Notes under the pieces: generated by a model
Seen by the model: the letters and a program-made list of their open reading frames with translations, nothing else
Told to the model about the DNA's origin: nothing
Databases searched by the model: none
Made by a program: the position numbers and the translations under genes
Shown: positions 17,163-21,872 of the stretch, piece by piece
Numbering within the stretch: the first letter of the stretch is position 1
How the letters are laid out: the number at the start of each line of letters is the position of its first letter
Source of the DNA: Schoenoplectus triqueter
Taxonomy: Eukaryota > Streptophyta > Magnoliopsida > Poales > Cyperaceae
Assembly: GCA_964058805.1 (NCBI GenBank)
Contig: CAXKVV010001306.1
Location: 1 to 21,872 of the forward strand
Direction of reading: 5' to 3'
Length of the DNA: 21,872 nt

Positions 17163-18354
17163 ATTATTAATTAAGACTTTAATTATAAATGGGCTTTGGC
17201 CCATAATTCAAATCCATAATTAACATTTTAAAATCCAAATCAAATATATATAATTGTCATCTACAATTATATTTTTCTCGGTTGTTGTTTCGGCGAATTT
17301 ATACGACGTGTCCAACACGTTATAAATTCAATCTGATTTTTGCTTTTTGTCATCTCTATGACAAATATAATTATATCATATATAATTAATTATAACCATC
17401 TTATTATTAATTATAAACAATTCATAATTAATCAATAAGATTCTCCGATTAACTCCTATACGGTGTGACCCGACAGGATCCGTGTTATGTTGGTAAATAG
17501 AGTTAAAACCGTTTTAACTTCTATAATCATAGGAGGCATCTGGCAGAATGCACTATGACCATCCAATTACACAGATGATGATGTACTGTACAATATCATG
17601 ATCCAGTAAACTATTTACTTGTGTTTAATTCTTTTGTCTCATAGCTATCAGATCAGTTTCAAGGTAGGTATGTGTCATCCTTGCAAACTTAATCTTTTCT
17701 TGATCCTGAGTAAATTATCAAATATAATTACTCTTGTACTTATACTGCTAGCAGATAATCTTACTCTATCAAGGGGCCCAGTGATGCTATAACTCATATA
17801 GAAATATGAGGGACAATAGTACTTTTGGCAAACCATCTCTTCCTCCGCATAAGTTATGTATACCGAAGAGCTACCTTTATAGCCACCTTTTACGGATAAC
17901 GTTTGGTAGAAATCACACACATACATATCTTATGTAGGAAAAATGAATACCTCATACTTTAGAATTTAATACTGAACGAAAACATTAATGACACGAACAC
18001 AATTCCATTTAATGTTTCATTCGGGGTCTATCAAATACGATGTTCCTAGAACATCTATTTATGTGATTAAAATGACAACTCTTTGTCTATGGTCTGTAAA
18101 ACTTGACCATCATTTAATCCACATACTAACCTGATAACGGTTAATTAGTGTTCCTGCTAATTACCTTGGTTAGTGACTTTTAAGAGTATATTCTATATTA
18201 TGAAGTTTCACAATTCCAGTCATGAACTCGGAATGATTCATAAATTCAATAATACTCAAGGAAACAAAATATCGTTTAAATATCCAATTCATGAACAAAG
18301 CTTTATATAACAAATTTATCGTATTATTGACTTCAAGATTATTACAAACTAACA

Positions 18355-18371
18355 ATCTCCCACTTAAGCTT
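18355..18371 (-). other. Polypurine tract of the copia element
   Basis: On the minus strand AAGCTTAAGTGGGAGAT ends directly at the LTR start TGTTAG. A purine-rich run ending next to the 3' LTR is the primer for plus-strand synthesis. It confirms the element's orientation and the LTR boundary. Confidence 0.65.
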
Positions 18372-18699
18372 GGAGTCAATCATATTGAGCCATGCCTTAT
18401 ACAAATCTCTTTATTCTATAAATCTCTCAGATTTAAAGGAAAATCTCACAGCCAATCTCCTATGTGTCTCAAACCCATAGAAGATATGTGCAACTAGTGC
18501 TTGGTCTGAGGTAGAGATCTTACAAGTGGATCAGCTGTGTTGCCGACGGTGTCAATTTTACAAATCTTTACGTCGCCTCTATTTATGATTTTTCATATGA
18601 GGTGATAACGTCTGTGTAATCACTTACCACGAGCTCCGAGTCAGCACCGTAGATGAGAAACATATCCTTAGTTCTTCTTAAGTACTTAAAGATATTCTT

Positions 18700-19767
18700 T
18701 GCAGCATTCCAGTGCTCCTAGCATGGATTAGCCTGATATCTACTCGTCACACTCCAAGCGTACGAGACATCAGGGCGAGTGCACAACATGGCGTACATGA
18801 TAGAGCCAATAGCCGAAGCATATGGTACTCTACTCATTATGTTTTGCTCATCAGTTGTCAAAGGACACTGAGTCTTGCTAAGCTGTGCACCATGATTCAT
18901 TGGCAGAAATCTTTTCTTAGAATTCTACGTGCTGAACCGATTCAGCACTTTATCAATGTATGTACTTTGACTTAATCCAATAAGTCTCTTAGATCTATCT
19001 CTATAGATCTTTATGCCTAGTATATAGACAGTCTCGCCCAAATCTTTCATTGAGAACACTTTCTTTAATGAAGATTTGGCTGATTGCAATAGGGGAATAT
19101 TATTTCCCATTAAGAGTATATCGTCCACATAGAGGGTTAAAATAGCGATGACACTCCCACTAGTTTTCCTGTATACACAATGTTCTTCTTTGCATCTGAC
19201 GAAGTCAAACTGTTTGACTTCTTCGTCAAATCAAAGATTCCAACTCCGTGATGCTTGCTTCAATCCATAATGGATCTGAGAAGCTTGCATAACTTCCCAG
19301 CATTCTTTGGATCCTCAAAACTTATGGGCTGTATCATATACACGTCATCTTCCAAATTTCCATTTAGGAAGACGGTTTTGACATCCATTTGCCATATTTC
19401 ATAATCATGAAATATGATAATTGCTAGGAGCATCCGAATTGACTTAAACATAGCTACGGACGAAAAAAGTTTCATCATAATCTACGTCGAGAATTTGCTT
19501 GAAACCTTTCGCTACTAGCCGTACTTTGTAAATAATCATATTATCATCCATGCCTGTTTTTCTTTTAAAAACCCACTTGTTAGCTATGGGTTTTACCCCA
19601 ACAAGTGGTGCAACCAGGTTCCAAACCTTGTTGTCATACATGGACTGTATTTCGGATCTCATGGCCTCCAGCCATTTATCAGAGTCGGGTCTATCCACTG
19701 CTTCCGCATAGGTCAGAGGATCTTCAGCATCAAATACTGAGACTTGATGCAGTCCCATGTACCTTTA
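18700..19767 (-). pseudogene. Reverse transcriptase part of the copia element, broken into pieces
   Basis: Pieces 19444-19758, 19260-19478, 18925-19128 and 18718-18900 together cover the copia RT: NKWVFKRKTG and ARLVAKGF-like VRLVAKGFKQ, YEIWQMDVKT with FLNGNLEDDVYM, YVDDILLMGNN, and YASAIGSIMYAMLCTRPD. The YVDD active-site motif is kept. A run of T residues near 19470 and a lost base near 19267 shift the frame, and stops separate the last two pieces. Confidence 0.8.
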
Positions 19768-20220
19768 AGGTGCACGAACTGTCCTATGTGACCTTCGTAG
19801 CACTTGTTCTTCAGGCTGTCGAACTTCATCCACATCAGTATGCGCATTTAGTTCTATTTCAACTTGCGTTGAAGTAGATGAGCTCGGGACTAGAACTTCT
19901 TCCACAACTATTTGTAGATTTGGTTCTTCCAAATGCTCATTAGCCGAAGAATCAAGTGGTGGGTTTATCTGATCAGTATCAGATATTGTATTGTGTGATG
20001 TATCTTGAATTTCTTCAAGTATTACATTACTCCCACTACTTCCTTTTGCGAGAAACTCTTTCTCCAAAAATATATCATGACGAGCAACAATTATCTTATT
20101 CTCGGACTGATAATAGAAGTAATATCCTTTCGTTTCCTTAGGATACCCTACGAAAAAACATTTATCAGCTTTGGGTCCAAGTTTGTCAGAAGTCGAACGT
20201 TTGACAAATACCTTGCAACC

Positions 20221-20778
20221 CTAAATTTTAAGATAAGACATATTTGGTATCTTACCAAACCATAACTCATATGGAGTCTTTTCTACTGACTTGGATGGAA
20301 CCCTATTTATTGTTAGTGCAGCAGTTTCTAGTGCGTGCCCCCAAAATATTTTTGGGAGTGTGGTATTACTCATCATGGAACGAACCATGTCTAACAGAGT
20401 TCGATTCCTCCTCTCAGAAACACCGTTCCATTGCGGCGTTCCCGGAGGTGTGAGTTGTGAGACTATCCCACATTCTTTTAAGTACATTGTAAACTCATAA
20501 CTTAAGTATTCGCCTCCACGGTCTGACCGTAAGGCCTTAATACTTTTATTCAGTTGATTTTCTACTTCAGTCTTGAATTCCTTGAACTTTTCAAAGGATT
20601 CAGACTTATGTCTCATCAAGTAGACATAACCATATCTACTGTAATCATCAGTAAACGTGATAAAGTAGCGATCACCATTTCTTGTACAAGTACTCATTGG
20701 TCCGCATACATCTGTGTGTATAAGGGCTAATAAGTCACTTGTCCTTTCGCCCTTCTTGGAGAAAGACAATTTGGTCAT
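20221..20778 (-). pseudogene. Integrase core of the copia element
   Basis: This holds the DDE catalytic core: first Asp in HTDVCGP, second in FTDDYSR, Glu in NGVSERRN, with the family context QLTPPGTPQWNG. All three catalytic positions are present. The frame stops at TAG after YLKI, and the same frame continues beyond with GCKVFVKRS, so one base change explains the stop. Confidence 0.8.
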
Positions 20779-20796
20779 TTTTCACGTAAACAAGAT

Positions 20797-21872
20797 TCAC
20801 AATATTAAAATTATCAAGAAGTCCAACTTCATGTAACTTTTGATGCGTTTCTCGTTTATATGACCAAGGCGATAATGCCATATGAAAGTCATACTTTCAT
20901 GAGATGTTTTGAGTCGTTTATTGATGTTAAATATAGGTTTGTCTATTTCCAGTATATAAAGATCATTCATCATAAAAGAAGATCCATAATATAACTCATC
21001 TTTATATATAGAACAACCATTGTCCTTTATAACAAAAGAGAAACCATTCATTTCTAAACATGAGATTGAAATGATGTTTCTGGAAATACTTGGAACAAAA
21101 TATACATTTTCAAGTTCCATTACAAGCCCGCTAGGCAAATACAACTCTATACTTCCGACTGTTACGGCTGCAACTTGTGCTCCGTTTCCAACTCGGAGTT
21201 GTACTTCCTTATTACGTAGTTTCCTCCTATTCTTTAGTGCCTGTATATTTGAACAAATATGAGCACATGATCCAGTATCCAATACCCAATCATAAATAGA
21301 GGTAACAACGTTAACTTCAATCATGAAAATACCTGAGGTTGAAACTTTGTGAACTTTTCCCGTCCTCAAACCCTCCAGATACTTAGGGCAGTTCCTCCTC
21401 CAATGACCATTGCCTTGACAATAAAAGCAGTCAGAGGTAGAAGCTTTTGCCTTGGAAGTGTTCTGATTAGGAACCATCTTCCCTTTGCCTTTGTACTTAG
21501 GTGCCATTTTGGGAGTCGCTTTGCGTTTCATCTTTTTAATCTTCCTCGCACCTTCTTGGATCACGAGGATAGAAGAACTCTTCTTCATGTCCCCATCAGC
21601 GATCCTCAACATCCCTTGAAGCTCCTGCAAGCTCTTGTCCATTCCCAGCATATGATAATTCCTGATGAAATTAGAATAGCTAGGAGGGAGAGAGTTCAGG
21701 ATAACATCCGTAACAAACTCTTTGTTCAACGGACTGTTAAGCTTCTCCAACTGCTCAACATCGCTCGTCATACGGAGCATGTGAGTGTCAAGAGAGCTGC
21801 CCTCAGTCATCTTATGACTCAGCAGAGATTTAGTCACCTTAAATTTCTTGACCAATAAACTTTGTACATCAA
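20797..21872 (-). pseudogene. gag and protease part of the copia element (open frame)
   Basis: This is the best-preserved piece: an open minus-strand frame from the window edge to 20797. It has a helical gag region (QLEKLNSPLNKEFVTDVIL, LQELQGMLRIADGDM), a Lys-rich linker, a CCHC zinc knuckle for nucleic-acid binding, and an aspartic protease with DTGS. It ends in the pre-integrase region, where the frame is lost. No Met start is in view because the frame continues off the edge. Confidence 0.75.

Larger units (their letters stand above)
16255..18354 (-). mobile_element. 3' LTR (2.1 kb) of a Ty1/copia element, minus orientation
   Basis: On the plus strand it begins TGTTGGGATT and ends ACTAACA, the TG...CA ends of an LTR. 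The polypurine tract and the pol end follow directly to the right, so it is the 3' LTR of the minus-strand element. About 2.1 kb is long for copia but fits Angela-like elements. It carries several internal direct repeats. GGACC (16250-16254) would be the outer target duplication; its partner lies beyond the window. Open frames in it, such as 17675-17926, show no domain. Confidence 0.75.
18446..21872 (-). pseudogene. Decayed Ty1/copia gag-pol (Angela-like), cut by the window edge
   Basis: Minus-strand order is gag, zinc knuckle, protease, integrase, reverse transcriptase, RNase H end, the copia order. Gag is open through the right edge, so its start is outside. Landmarks: knuckle CFYCQGNGHWRRNC (21388-21429); protease DTGS (21268-21279); WHYRLGH of the pre-integrase part; integrase D-D-E in HTDVCGP, FTDDYSR and NGVSERRN; RT YVDD (19120-19131); ADPL and MGLRHIGDWL near the end. 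Breaks: at least two frameshifts around 20770-20830, a stop at 20221-20223 (probably a former Trp), a stop at 19765-19767, frameshifts near 19470 and 19267, further stops near 19230, 18915 and 18720, and a deletion of most of the RNase H core near 18590. The element cannot code for a working polyprotein. Lineage is judged from motif wording and LTR length only. Confidence 0.85.

Noticed and set aside
17675..17926. An 83-codon minus-strand frame in the 2.1-kb LTR
   Set aside because: LTR sequence with no recognised domain; open by chance.
19605..21858. Plus-strand frames across the copia region, such as 19605-19877 and 21349-21858
   Set aside because: They are shadows of the minus-strand gag-pol frames, which carry all the recognised motifs.
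1..21872. tRNA genes, rRNA, CRISPR arrays, prokaryotic operons
   Set aside because: No paired tRNA arms with a GGTTCGAATCC-like box, no rRNA stretches and no regular short repeats with unique spacers were seen.

Overview
The window looks like nuclear DNA of a flowering plant, most likely a eudicot. The evidence is spliced genes with GT-AG introns, an XS-domain protein, a coiled-coil NB-ARC-LRR (CNL) immune receptor, Ty1/copia retrotransposons and several MITE- or hAT-like elements in AT-rich DNA. I cannot name the species. No tRNA, rRNA, CRISPR or bacterial-type feature was seen.

Layout. (1) Positions 211-3027, plus strand: a four-exon gene for a 531-residue XS-domain protein with eleven N-terminal 11-residue repeats starting with D/E-R-R. 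(2) Positions 4196-11936, plus strand: a CNL resistance-type gene. A short first exon (4196-4339) carries the start of the Rx-type coiled coil, and a large second exon (9264-11936) carries the rest. The 4.9-kb intron between them holds a pyrimidine-rich block, a MITE-like element with about 900 bp of TTA-type simple sequence, a copia LTR on the minus strand, and a scrap of copia pol on the plus strand. Three W-box cores lie within about 630 bp upstream of the start codon. (3) Positions 11937-15300: intergenic DNA with a 283-bp fold-back element (113-bp arms, 8-bp target duplication), a 608-bp hAT-like element with a perfect 8-bp target duplication, and a one-ended GGGTC-rich hAT-like relic. 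(4) Positions 15380-16254: a pyrimidine-rich, gene-start-like block and a short exon-like stretch, ending where a retrotransposon begins. (5) Positions 16255-21872, minus strand: the 3' part of a decayed long-LTR Ty1/copia element (Angela-like). It has a 2.1-kb LTR, then a polypurine tract, then pol and gag with several stops, frameshifts and a deleted RNase H core. It runs off the right edge.

Biology. Only the XS gene and the CNL gene look intact. XS proteins belong to the SGS3-related, RNA-binding families of plant silencing. The CNL should be an intracellular immune receptor, but several NB-ARC switch motifs are abnormal: the MHD position reads VNC, the RNBS-B arginine is Ser, kinase-2 ends LDDML, and RNBS-D is short. 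It may be unusually regulated, sensor- or decoy-like, or decaying. There is no operon logic here, and nothing in the sequence shows that the two genes act together.
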